NCBI RefSeq assembly: GCF_036010665.1
Contig: NZ_CP108581.1
Location: 5,885,501 to 5,949,500, forward strand
From: Microbispora sp. NBC_01189
GTDB lineage: Bacteria > Actinomycetota > Actinomycetes > Streptosporangiales > Streptosporangiaceae
Direction: 5' to 3'
DNA: 64,000 nucleotides
A program made the position numbers and the translations under genes. A model generated the notes under the pieces. It made no database searches. It was not told the DNA's origin and saw nothing but the letters and a program-made list of their open reading frames with translations. Of this stretch, positions 47,068 through 55,369 are shown piece by piece (position 1 is the first letter of the stretch; each line of letters opens with the position of its first letter).

Positions 47068-48180
47068 ATGCACAACAATGTCAGTATGCAAGACATCGTC
47101 GATGAGATCTCCCGGCTGCTCGGCGCGTCGGTGACGCTCGAGGACCGATCGTTCAACCTCCTGGCGTACGGCGCGCAGAGCGGGGACATCGACAGCGTCC
47201 GGCAGGAGTCGATCCTGCGCAGGCGCGCGTCCGACGAGGTGCGGGCCCACTTCGAGGCGTACGGCATCGCGACCGCGACCGGGCCGGTGCGGATCTCCGG
47301 GCTGCCCGGTGTGCTCGGCCGGGTGTGCGTGCCGCTGCGGCACGACGGGGTGACCTACGGGTACCTGTGGGCGCTGGAGTCGGGAGAGCTCACCGACGAG
47401 CGGCTGGCCGCCGCCGGGCCCCTGGTCGGCCGGGTGGCCGCGCTGCTGGCCGCGCAGGCCCGGGGCCGGTACGCCCCGCTGCGCCAGTTCTTCTCCGCCG
47501 ACCCGGCGGCCCGCGCCGCCGCCGGGGTGGTGGCCGACGGACCGGTGACGGCCGTCGCGGTCCGGACTCCGGCGCGGGAGGCGGGTCAGCTGTCCGCCCT
47601 GCCGCGGACGCTGCCGCGCGGCGTGCTCGCCGACCCCGACGTGACCGAGTCAGGGACAGGTGAGCCCGGAGCGGCTGCGTCAGTGGTGGGTGGGGGGATC
47701 CTCGCGATCCTCGCGCCGGCCGCGCAGGCGGCCCGGGTCGCGGGGCTGCTGCACGGCCTGTACGGCCTCGCCGCCGGGATCGGCGGCCCCCGCGACGACC
47801 CCCGCGACGCGTGGGAGAGCTGGCGCGAGGCGCTGCTGGCCCTCCGGGTGGCCGAACACGCCGAGCGGCACGCCCCGGTCGCCGACTGGGCCACGCTCGG
47901 CGTCCACCGGCTGCTGGTCCGGCTGCCCCCGCGCGACCTCGCCGCCCTCGCCGCCGAGTCGGCCGCCCTCACGCCCCGGATCGCGGCGAGCGTCGAGGCG
48001 TACCTCGACCACGCGGGTCACGCCGGTGAGACGGCGGCGGCGCTCGGCGTGCACCGGCAGACGCTGTACTACCGGCTCGACAAGGCGGCCCACCTCACCG
48101 GGCTCGACCTCGGCGACGGGGAGGACCGCCTGCTGCTCCACCTGTCGCTGAAGGCGGCAGCCCTCCTCGGCGGCGCCTGA
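47068..48180 (+). CDS. PucR-family regulator, probable activator of proline catabolism
   Basis: 370 residues. N-terminal sensing part, then the C-terminal PucR/CdaR helix-turn-helix: VEAYLDHAGHAGETAAALGVHRQTLYYRLDKAAHLTGLD. This type is found divergent to putB-pruA in many actinobacteria and activates it in the presence of proline; the position here (65-base gap to putB) supports that. ATG 47068 is the chosen start; ATG 47086 is an alternative. Confidence 0.88.
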   Translation: MHNNVSMQDIVDEISRLLGASVTLEDRSFNLLAYGAQSGDIDSVRQESILRRRASDEVRAHFEAYGIATATGPVRISGLPGVLGRVCVPLRHDGVTYGYLWALESGELTDERLAAAGPLVGRVAALLAAQARGRYAPLRQFFSADPAARAAAGVVADGPVTAVAVRTPAREAGQLSALPRTLPRGVLADPDVTESGTGEPGAAASVVGGGILAILAPAAQAARVAGLLHGLYGLAAGIGGPRDDPRDAWESWREALLALRVAEHAERHAPVADWATLGVHRLLVRLPPRDLAALAAESAALTPRIAASVEAYLDHAGHAGETAAALGVHRQTLYYRLDKAAHLTGLDLGDGEDRLLLHLSLKAAALLGGA

Positions 48181-48205
48181 CCCGCCCGCACCGTGCGCGG
48201 GCGGG
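48181..48205 (+). terminator. Hairpin after PucR gene
   Basis: Perfect 9-bp stem (CCCGCCCGC with GCGGGCGGG) and 7-base loop immediately after the stop. Confidence 0.8.
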
Positions 48206-48209
48206 CGCG

Positions 48210-48279
48210 GTCAGCGCCGGGTGGTCAGCGCCGGGTGGTCAGCGCCGGGTGGTCAGCGCCGGGTGGTCAGCGCCGGGCG
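48210..48279. repeat. Five tandem 14-bp repeats spanning a stop codon
   Basis: Unit GTCAGCGCCGGGTG five times without gaps (last copy with one change). Each copy contains TCA, a stop on the minus strand, so the lipoprotein gene ends inside the last copy and any unit gain or loss leaves the stop in place. Confidence 0.95.
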
Positions 48280-49511
48280 GCCCGGTAGACGCGCAGCCAG
48301 TCGACGAACAGGGTCCCGCCGCAGGCATCGGAGCCCTCGCAGACGTTGCGCAGCGACACGCCCATGCGCTGGGCGGGGACGCGTCCGGTGTAGTCCCAGA
48401 CACGGGTGCCGTCCAGCCAGACGCTCACCCGGTCGGGCAGCCAGTCGACGGCGACCGTGTGCCAGAGCGTGAAGTCGGCCCGCAGCGCGCCATGGGTGCG
48501 GTCTCCGCTGTCCGAACCGACGAAGGCGTTCGCCGCCTGCCGGTCCGGGTCGCCGATGGCGGCCAGGCCGATCTCTGCGCCGCCGCCGCTTCCCGGCCGC
48601 AACGACACCACGGGGGTGCCCGAGCCCTTGGTGGCACTCAGGCGCACCTCCCAGCGGCCGTACTGCTGGGTGAGTCTGCCGGTCAGGCCGGTCCCGCCGG
48701 TCAGGCGCAGCGTCCCGCCGCCGATGCCGCCCGCTCCGCGCGAGCCGGAGGCCGTCCAGGCGGACGGGTCGAGCTGCCGGCCGAAGTCCTCGGTGAGGAC
48801 CGGGCCGCTCCATCCGGCCGCCGTGCCGTTCCCGGCGCTCGGGCCCCCGGCGGTCCCCGCCGGCCGATCGGTGATCACAGGGCCGCCGGGGACGTCCCGC
48901 GGCTGGACGATGTCCACCTGCCGGGGGCCGGTGCGGGCCGGCGCGGCGAGGCGCATCGGCGGATCGGTCCCCTCCCCGGTCTCGTCGGTGGTCCCGTCCG
49001 CGGACTTGCCGGTGCTCTTGCCGGTGCCGGTGCCGCTGTTCCTGGCGCCCGGCGCGGCCGTGGGCGGGGGCGTCGCCCGCTGGACGAGCGACGGGCGCGG
49101 CGCCGGGCCGGACGAGGGGGCGGGACCGGGCGCGGGGGCGCCGATGCCGACCGGTTCGTTCGTGATCTTCTCGGCGGCCGTCTCCGCGGCGTCGTCGCCG
49201 ATTTCGTGCACGGACCGGCCGTCGGCCTCGGCCGACACGCCGGAGGAGGTTCTGGAGGCGCCCTTGGAGGTCCTGTCGCCCGCGGACGCCTTGTCAGCGG
49301 ATTCGGCGGAGCCGGGGACGGAGGTCCGGGTCGCGCCCGCTCCGGCCGCGTTGGGCGCGGAGCCGGGAAGGTCGGGGGAGGAGGCGGGGGGCCGCGCGGC
49401 GGACTCACCGCCCGCGTTGAACACCTTCGTGGAGTCCCCGCTCGAACATGCGGTGGCGGCGACGATGAGCATCGCCGCCGCCACGGCTGAACCAGGTCCA
49501 TGAAGTGACAT
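48267..49511 (-). CDS. Lipoprotein with GH16/concanavalin-like domain, catalytic motif absent
   Basis: 414 residues from ATG 49511. Lipoprotein signal with VAATAC. A long low-complexity Ser/Thr/Pro/Gly linker (about 25-240) is followed by a beta-jelly-roll domain: LTEDFGRQLDPSAW, GRWEVRLSATKG, DFTLWHTVAVDWLPDRVSVWLDG and FVDWLRVYRA. This is GH16-like, but the catalytic E-x-D-x-E motif is replaced by AEIGLAAIGD, so it probably binds rather than cuts polysaccharide. Confidence 0.72.
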   Translation of the reverse strand: MSLHGPGSAVAAAMLIVAATACSSGDSTKVFNAGGESAARPPASSPDLPGSAPNAAGAGATRTSVPGSAESADKASAGDRTSKGASRTSSGVSAEADGRSVHEIGDDAAETAAEKITNEPVGIGAPAPGPAPSSGPAPRPSLVQRATPPPTAAPGARNSGTGTGKSTGKSADGTTDETGEGTDPPMRLAAPARTGPRQVDIVQPRDVPGGPVITDRPAGTAGGPSAGNGTAAGWSGPVLTEDFGRQLDPSAWTASGSRGAGGIGGGTLRLTGGTGLTGRLTQQYGRWEVRLSATKGSGTPVVSLRPGSGGGAEIGLAAIGDPDRQAANAFVGSDSGDRTHGALRADFTLWHTVAVDWLPDRVSVWLDGTRVWDYTGRVPAQRMGVSLRNVCEGSDACGGTLFVDWLRVYRAARR

Positions 49512-49575
49512 GAGCCGAGTTAACCACAGGAATTGACATTTATAACGAGGTGAAACTGGTAATGCCGCTTGTCGG

Positions 49576-50628
49576 TCAGGCGCACGTCTTCTCGTATACA
49601 CGGAGCAGTTCCATGCTGATGCGCTCGACCGAATAGCGGGAACGGGCGCGGTCGGCCGCCGCGTACCCGATGGCCGTGCGCAGCGTGGGGTCGCCGAGCA
49701 GGCGGCGGATGCGGTGGGCGATCTCCAGCGGGCGGTCGGGCCGGGTCAGGAAACCGGTCACGCCGTCCACCACCGAGTCGAGGTGGGCTCCGGACGCCGA
49801 GGCGATGACGGGGATCCCGCACGCCATGGCCTCCAGCGCCGCCGTGCCCGTGGGGACGGTCGGCGGCAGCGACAGCACCAGGTCGGCGCTGCGCATGAGC
49901 TTGGGCATCGCCGTGTGCGGGACCATGCCGAGCGTCTGCACGCGGTCGCCCACGCCGTGCTCGCCCGCGATGGCCCGCAACCGCTCGATGCTGGGGTCGT
50001 CCCCACCGGCGATCACCAGTTCGGCGTCGGGCACGGCCCGCAGCGCGTGCACCGCGTACTCCGCTCCCACGTGACCCACGTGCAGCAGGCGGGGCCGCTC
50101 GCCCCGCGGGAAGGCCGGGCCCTGGCGGCGGAAGCGCTCGACGTCGATGCCGTGGGGGACGACCGAGATGTTGCGGCGCGGCACGCCCATCCGGATCAGC
50201 TCGGACTCCTCGTCGGCGCAGGCGGCGATGACGGCCCGGGCCCGGCGGCCGATCGCGCACTCCAGCCGGCGCACCGGCGCGGGGGTCCGGCTCTCGTCGT
50301 AGTGGCTGTGGAAGGTCTGGGTGACCGGCACGTCCAGGCCTTCCGAGCCCGCGATCGCGGCCAGGCCGCTCGACCACGAGTAGGCGTGGATGATGTCCGG
50401 CCGGTGCTCCCTCCACCGCTGGGCCAGCCCGGCGCTGAAGTCGGGGATGTAGGGGAGGAGGTCGCTCTCCGACAGCTCCACGTCGGGTCCGGCGGGCACG
50501 TGCTCGACGCCGGCGCCCTTCGTCTTCGACCGCGTGTAGACGGTCACCCGGTGGCCCCTGGCCAGCTCACGCGCGATGGCGGGCGTGTCGGGAGTGAGTT
50601 CGTGCGCGGAGACGATCGCGATATCCAT
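49576..50628 (-). CDS. Glycosyltransferase family 4
   Basis: 350 residues from ATG 50628 (GAGGTG site). GT-B fold: HAYSWSSGLAAIAG and FHSHYDES in the N-terminal half; VVPHGIDVERFR, LLHVGHVG, the donor-binding PTGTAALEAMACGIPVIASASGA (E-x7-E-like) and DGVTGFLTRPDRP in the C-terminal half. Transfers a sugar from an activated donor to cell-envelope or metabolite acceptor; specificity unknown. The gene is separate from the GH16-like lipoprotein by 64 bases. Confidence 0.9.
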   Translation of the reverse strand: MDIAIVSAHELTPDTPAIARELARGHRVTVYTRSKTKGAGVEHVPAGPDVELSESDLLPYIPDFSAGLAQRWREHRPDIIHAYSWSSGLAAIAGSEGLDVPVTQTFHSHYDESRTPAPVRRLECAIGRRARAVIAACADEESELIRMGVPRRNISVVPHGIDVERFRRQGPAFPRGERPRLLHVGHVGAEYAVHALRAVPDAELVIAGGDDPSIERLRAIAGEHGVGDRVQTLGMVPHTAMPKLMRSADLVLSLPPTVPTGTAALEAMACGIPVIASASGAHLDSVVDGVTGFLTRPDRPLEIAHRIRRLLGDPTLRTAIGYAAADRARSRYSVERISMELLRVYEKTCA

Positions 50629-50777
50629 GGCACACCTCAAGACAGGAAGGCGCTTGAAAAGGTGTGCCTGCGTCCTAGGCACGATCGATGTAGATGATGT
50701 TTACCTTACTCCGAATCGCGCTAAACACCTAATCCGGAAAAATCATGCGATCTCCCGCGCTCCGGGGGCGCCCCGCC

Positions 50778-52583
50778 TCAGCGGGATCGGCGCAGCGTGA
50801 GCACGGTGATCTCGTCGACGGCGTGCGTGCCGCAGAAGCCCCGGTGGTCCTCCTCGATCGCCTTGACGACCGTGCTCGGGGGCTGGCCGGCGCAGCGGGC
50901 GAGGACCTCGGTGAGCCGATCCTCGCCGTAGTTGTCCCCGGCGGGGCTCTGCGAGCCCACCAGGCCGTCGCTGTAGAGCACCAGCGTCTCCCCGGCCGAC
51001 AGCGTGAGGTCCTCGGTCGCGGGCACCGAGCCCTCCTCGAAGCCCAGCGGCACCCCGCCGCCCTCGGAGAAGCGGACGCCGCCGCCCTGCTGGACCAGCG
51101 CGGCCGGGTGGTGGCCCGCGGAGGCCAGCCGCACCTTCCGCCCCCGCACGAAGCCCGCCGCGGCCATCACGAACAGGCCCGTGTTCTGCGCGACGAGCGC
51201 GTCGCTGACCTTCCGCAGCGCCTCTCCGGGGTCGTCCTCCCACACGCTCAGCACGCGCAGCCCGTTGCGGACCACCGCGGTCACGGCCGCCGCCTCCTCG
51301 CCGCGCCCGGCCGTGCTGCCGACGACGAAGCCCCAGCCGTTCTTGACCGGGAACACGTCGTAGAACTCGCCGCCGATCGCCCGCATGCCGGAGCCGGGGT
51401 GGTAGACCGCCGCGATCTCGAAGCCGGGGATGTCGGGCAGCGTCCGGGGGAGGACCCCGGTCTGCAGCGTGTCGGCGGCCTGCGAGCGGCGCTGGAAGCC
51501 CCGCTGCGCCCGCATCGCCAGGCCGAGGTGCAGGCCGGCCTCCTCCATCAGGCCGAGGTCGGCGAGGCCGAACGGAGGGCGCTCGCGCAGGCGCACCAGC
51601 GTGAGCACCCCGCGCACCTCCTCCTCGGTCCGGATCGGCACGCTGAGCAGGGAGCCCGCCCGCATCGCCTGCAGCACGTCACCGCCGAGCAGCGAGTCGT
51701 CGCTCAGCATCTCGTGGACGACGCCGCTGTGCGTGGTCAGCACCTGCGCGACGACCGGCGCAGCGGCGGGGGAGGCCTCCTCGACCGTCCGTTGCAACCG
51801 GCCGACCGGCTGGTCGCTCGGCCCGATGACGACCGACCTGACCGGCTCGCCGTCCCTGGAGACGTCCGCGATCACCCAGTCGGCCGTCTCCGCGGCCAGC
51901 AGCCGCGCCGCGCGCAGCAGGGCGACCGGCTCGCGCAGGCTCTCCTCGTCGAGCAGCAGCCGGGTGAGCCGTGACAGCAGCTCGTGCCGCCGCGCCGCCG
52001 CGAGAAGGTCCGTGTCGTCGGGGACGTCCGCCTCCGCCGCCGGTTCCGGAAGCTGGACCTCCGTCGGCAGCACGACCCCGGCGAGCATCTCCTGCGGCTC
52101 GCCCGGCATCCGCAGGCGGCTCAGCACCAGCCGTACGTTGTGGGCCCGGCCCTGGTGCGCCAGGCGGGTCGGGAACGAGACGCTGTCCTCGCCGTGCAGT
52201 ACGGCGGCGAGGCGCTGGCGGAACGCCGCGCGGGCGGCCACGTCGACGAGAAGCGGGAAGGCGCGGCCGATGAGGTAGCCGGCCGGGCTGCCGAGCAGGC
52301 GGGTGGTCTCGTTGTTGATGCGGCGCACGGTCCCGCCCGTGTCCATGATGATCACGGGGATCGGCAGCGCGCGGAACACCTGGCGCAGCAGCTTCTGCTC
52401 GCGCTGGCTGCCGCCGTCCCTGCGCCTGCGGCTGCGCGTCACCTCGGCCACGGCCTTGCGCAGCAGTTCCTCGGCGGTGTCCAGCTCGCGTAGCATCGCG
52501 TCCGGGTCGGGAGCGTCCCGCAGCGTGGCGATGCGGTCGGCGAGCCCGCTCAGCGCGCGCTCGAGTTCGGCGGTGTCGGGCAA
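50778..52583 (-). CDS. PAS-GAF-SpoIIE (PP2C-type) phosphatase, RsbU-like
   Basis: 601 residues from TTG 52583 (GAGGGGGG site); TTG 52622 is possible. N-terminal coiled coil, PAS domain (IPVIIMDTGGTVRRINNETTRLLG), GAF (about 220-390) and SpoIIE domain (about 400-600). PP2C motifs: RAIGGEFYDVF, ASAGHHPA, LVLYSDGLVGSQ. Two metal-site positions differ from consensus: GGDFYD is GGEFYD, and GDVxGHG is GSTAGRG (Asp missing). It would dephosphorylate a STAS antagonist such as the one at 53490-53846 to release the sigma factor, if active. Confidence 0.85.
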   Translation of the reverse strand: MPDTAELERALSGLADRIATLRDAPDPDAMLRELDTAEELLRKAVAEVTRSRRRRDGGSQREQKLLRQVFRALPIPVIIMDTGGTVRRINNETTRLLGSPAGYLIGRAFPLLVDVAARAAFRQRLAAVLHGEDSVSFPTRLAHQGRAHNVRLVLSRLRMPGEPQEMLAGVVLPTEVQLPEPAAEADVPDDTDLLAAARRHELLSRLTRLLLDEESLREPVALLRAARLLAAETADWVIADVSRDGEPVRSVVIGPSDQPVGRLQRTVEEASPAAAPVVAQVLTTHSGVVHEMLSDDSLLGGDVLQAMRAGSLLSVPIRTEEEVRGVLTLVRLRERPPFGLADLGLMEEAGLHLGLAMRAQRGFQRRSQAADTLQTGVLPRTLPDIPGFEIAAVYHPGSGMRAIGGEFYDVFPVKNGWGFVVGSTAGRGEEAAAVTAVVRNGLRVLSVWEDDPGEALRKVSDALVAQNTGLFVMAAAGFVRGRKVRLASAGHHPAALVQQGGGVRFSEGGGVPLGFEEGSVPATEDLTLSAGETLVLYSDGLVGSQSPAGDNYGEDRLTEVLARCAGQPPSTVVKAIEEDHRGFCGTHAVDEITVLTLRRSR

Positions 52584-52680
52584 GCTGCCCCCCTCTCTCG
52601 ACGTAGACGCTACGCCAAACAACGGGTCTAATCGATCCGGCCTGGATTAACCCCGAACCTATGGGAATGGTCTTTCTACC

Positions 52681-53391
52681 ATGGAGACAACGTCCATCCT
52701 CGCCCGTGACCTCGCGGCTCTCGGCCGTGTGACGGAAGGCACGTCCGCCGAGGGCGTCCTGCGCGGGATCACCGAAGCGGTGGCCCGGGGCGTCCCCGGC
52801 TGCGCGGGCGGCACCGCCGAGCTCTGGATGGAGGAGCGGGTGCTGCTCGCCGCCTCCCACAGCGAGCTCACCGCGCTCATCGACCGCGAGCGCGACCTGC
52901 GGGAGGGCCCGTCCAGGGAGGCCCTGACGAGCGGGCGCCCGGTGTCGATCCCGGACGTGATGCGCGAGTCGCGCTGGTCCCGCTACGCCGCCACCGCCGT
53001 ACGGCACGGCGTGCGCTCGGTCCTCGTCGTGCCCGTCGCGGTCGACAGCGCCGTCGCGATCATCGGCCTGTACGGCGTGCGTCCCGGCGTCTTCACCGCC
53101 GGTGGCTCGCTGATGGCCCTGCTGCGCGAGCAGGTGACCGTGGCGCTGGCCAACATCTGGGAGTTCGACGACGTGCTGACCGGCGCGGCGCAGATGCAGG
53201 AGGCGCTGGCCGGCCGCTCGGTGATCGACCAGGCCAAGGGGATCATCATGTCCAAGAGCGGCTGCTCGGCCGAGGAGGCGTTCGAGGAGCTCCGGCGGGT
53301 GTCCCAGCATCACCAGGTCAAGGTGGCCGACCTGGCCCGGCTCCTGGTCACCGAGCACCAGCAGAAGCACGGGGGAGCGGCGCCGGAGTGA
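52681..53391 (+). CDS. GAF-ANTAR RNA-binding antiterminator-like protein
   Basis: 236 residues. GAF domain (about 15-165; SVLVVPVAVDSAVAIIGLYG) then ANTAR domain (about 175-230: LAGRSVIDQAKGIIMSKSG, SAEEAFEELRRVSQ), the three-helix RNA-binding bundle. ANTAR proteins bind paired hairpins in leader RNAs and prevent termination. Divergent from the SpoIIE phosphatase (97-base gap). ATG 52681. Confidence 0.92.
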   Translation: METTSILARDLAALGRVTEGTSAEGVLRGITEAVARGVPGCAGGTAELWMEERVLLAASHSELTALIDRERDLREGPSREALTSGRPVSIPDVMRESRWSRYAATAVRHGVRSVLVVPVAVDSAVAIIGLYGVRPGVFTAGGSLMALLREQVTVALANIWEFDDVLTGAAQMQEALAGRSVIDQAKGIIMSKSGCSAEEAFEELRRVSQHHQVKVADLARLLVTEHQQKHGGAAPE

Positions 53392-53489
53392 TCACGCATC
53401 CCGAGGGCCCCCCGGGCCGGCGCGGGCACGGGCCGGCCCGAACGGTTCAGCGGATCCAACGGCTCGGACGGCTCGGCGGTTCAGGCGGT

Positions 53490-53846
53490 TCAGGCGGCGA
53501 ACGCGGCCAGGGCCTCGTCGAGGGTGTCGAACAGCGGCAGCCGCTGCGACAGGCCCGTCACCCACATCACCTTGGAGTTCGGGTACTGCACGGAGACCAG
53601 CGCGAAGTTGCCGCCCGCGGTGGTGGAGCGCTGCCAGTTATGGACGATCAGGCCGAGCGCCCGGGAGTCCATGAACGTCACTTTGCCCAGGTCGAGGATC
53701 ATGTCGGGGCCGTGGTCGTCCGCCGCCGCGTCCAGGAAGTCCGAGAACTGATCACGTGTGGTGGCGTCGAGCACACCGTTCACGTGGATCACCACGATGT
53801 CTCCCGCCATGCTCGACGACAGGGACAGCAATCCGTTGTTCGACAC
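53490..53846 (-). CDS. STAS anti-sigma factor antagonist (RsbV-like)
   Basis: 118 residues from GTG 53846 (GAGGAGG upstream; ATG 53870 alternative). STAS fold with IVVIHVNGVLDATTRDQF and the phospho-acceptor loop VTFMDSRALGLIV (Ser). In its unphosphorylated form it would sequester the RsbW-like kinase (54938-55354) and free the SigF-type sigma factor. Confidence 0.9.
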   Translation of the reverse strand: MSNNGLLSLSSSMAGDIVVIHVNGVLDATTRDQFSDFLDAAADDHGPDMILDLGKVTFMDSRALGLIVHNWQRSTTAGGNFALVSVQYPNSKVMWVTGLSQRLPLFDTLDEALAAFAA

Positions 53847-54035
53847 CTCGCGCCTCCTCTGCGGCAACATTACTGGCGCGGAAGGGGTGGTGAAACTCCC
53901 GACTTTGCGGCAATATACTGAAGCAGAGGTCCAGCAGAGGGCCTCGTCTCGATACTGTAGCGAGGCGTGCCTTCTGCCTGGTCACCCCAGTCGCGTAGGC
54001 GCCCTCGCGAGAAGAAATACGAGGGGACTGCGCAG

Positions 54036-54815
54036 ATGGCTGCCGAGGTCCGTGCAGAGATCGCCAGCAATCCGACCGCCGAAGAGCTCCTGGACGAGCT
54101 CACCCGGGACGACGTGTCCGAGGTCCGGCGGGAACGCCTCCGTGAAATGATCGTTGAAATGCACCGTCCGATGGCGAGGGACATCGCCCGGCGGTACCTC
54201 AACCGGGGCGAGCCGATGGAAGACCTCCTCCAGGCCGCGTACGTCGGCCTCATGAAGGCCATGAACGGCTTCGACCCCACCCTGGGTCACAGCTTCCGCG
54301 GGTACGCCATGGTCACCATGACGGGTGAGGTCAAGCGGCACTTCCGCGACCGCACCTGGGCCGTCCGGGTGCCCCGCCTCTACCAGGAGCGCCGCGCCGA
54401 GCTGAACCGGCACGTCGCCGACATGACCCAGGAGCTCGGCCGGTTCCCCACCGTCGCCGAGCTCGCCAAGAAGATGGGCCTCTCCGAGGAGGACATGCTC
54501 CTCACCATGGACGCCTCCGCGGCGTACAGCACCCTTTCGCTGGACGCGCCGATCGGCGCGGACGACGACGCCGCCGCGCTCGGCGACGTGATCCCCGAAG
54601 AGGACGACGCGCTCGACACCCTGGTGGACAAGGAAGCGCTGAAGCCCCTCCTCGACCTTCTCCCCGAGCGGGAGAAGAACATCCTCCTGCTGCGGTTCTA
54701 CGGCAACATGACGCAGGCCGAGATCGCGGCGGAGTTCGGCATATCGCAGATGCACGTGTCGCGGATCCTCCGCAAGACCCTCGACCAGCTTCGGGCGGAG
54801 CTCGTCGCGGGATGA
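54036..54815 (+). CDS. sigF: SigB/SigF/SigG-family alternative sigma factor
   Basis: 259 residues from ATG 54036 (GAGGGGAC site); the frame is open from GTG 53967. Region 2: MARDIARRYLNRGEPMEDLLQAAYVGLMKAMNGFDP, FRGYAMVTMTGEVKRHFRD. Region 3: FPTVAELAKKMGLSEEDML. Region 4 helix-turn-helix: LLLRFYGNMTQAEIAAEFGISQMHVSRILRKTL. Directs RNA polymerase to stress or developmental promoters and is usually held by an RsbW-type anti-sigma factor; that gene follows. Confidence 0.93.
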   Translation: MAAEVRAEIASNPTAEELLDELTRDDVSEVRRERLREMIVEMHRPMARDIARRYLNRGEPMEDLLQAAYVGLMKAMNGFDPTLGHSFRGYAMVTMTGEVKRHFRDRTWAVRVPRLYQERRAELNRHVADMTQELGRFPTVAELAKKMGLSEEDMLLTMDASAAYSTLSLDAPIGADDDAAALGDVIPEEDDALDTLVDKEALKPLLDLLPEREKNILLLRFYGNMTQAEIAAEFGISQMHVSRILRKTLDQLRAELVAG

Positions 54816-54827
54816 GAAGATCGCGAC

Positions 54828-54872
54828 GATACCCGGGGCACCGCCTGTGTTCAGGCGGTGCTCCGAGGTATC
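54828..54872 (+). terminator. Hairpin terminator after sigma factor gene
   Basis: Perfect 10-bp inner stem (GCACCGCCTG, loop TGTT) extended by GATAC/GTATC outer pairs, 12 bases after the sigma factor stop. Confidence 0.85.
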
Positions 54873-54937
54873 TTCGTCCTGCCAACAGCCCACAGGTCCT
54901 GAGATAGCCCGAATTGGCGTCGGGAGGCGTGTACCGC

Positions 54938-55354
54938 GTGAAAGATGACGGCGTTCCCGCGCACGTCACCGGAGCGGCGAGGGAGCGTACCTTCTCCTTG
55001 GCCGATCTTCCTGATCTGCGGGAGTTCGCCGCCGCCGAGGCGCAGCGCCGCGGCATGCCGGAAGACGCGCTGGGCGATTTCCTCGTGGCGCTCAACGAGG
55101 TCGCCACGAACGCGGTCACACACGGATCGACGAAGGCCCGGCTGGGATTGTGGCGCGAGGGGCCGGCCCTGGTGGTGGCGGTCTACGACGACGGCCGCGC
55201 GTGGCGTCCGCCGGCCGTGCCGGGCCACGACCCGCCGCCCGAGAACGCCACCAGAGGCATGGGCCTCTGGGTGGCCCGCCTGCTGAGCGACGACCTCCGT
55301 GTCACCACCGGACCCGGCGGGAGCACCGTGATGATGCGTTTCCGCCTGGAGTGA
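54938..55354 (+). CDS. RsbW-like anti-sigma factor / HATPase kinase
   Basis: 138 residues from GTG 54938 (GGAGG 10 bases upstream; GTG 54929 and TTG 54914 are in frame). GHKL ATPase boxes: N box VALNEVATNAVTHG, G1 box VYDDGRAW, G2 box ATRGMGLWVARLL. Such proteins phosphorylate a STAS antagonist and bind a SigF-type sigma factor. Adjacent genes supply both partners plus a SpoIIE phosphatase, so this is likely a complete partner-switching set. Confidence 0.88.
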   Translation: MKDDGVPAHVTGAARERTFSLADLPDLREFAAAEAQRRGMPEDALGDFLVALNEVATNAVTHGSTKARLGLWREGPALVVAVYDDGRAWRPPAVPGHDPPPENATRGMGLWVARLLSDDLRVTTGPGGSTVMMRFRLE

Positions 55355-55369
55355 GGGTAAGGGACGGCC

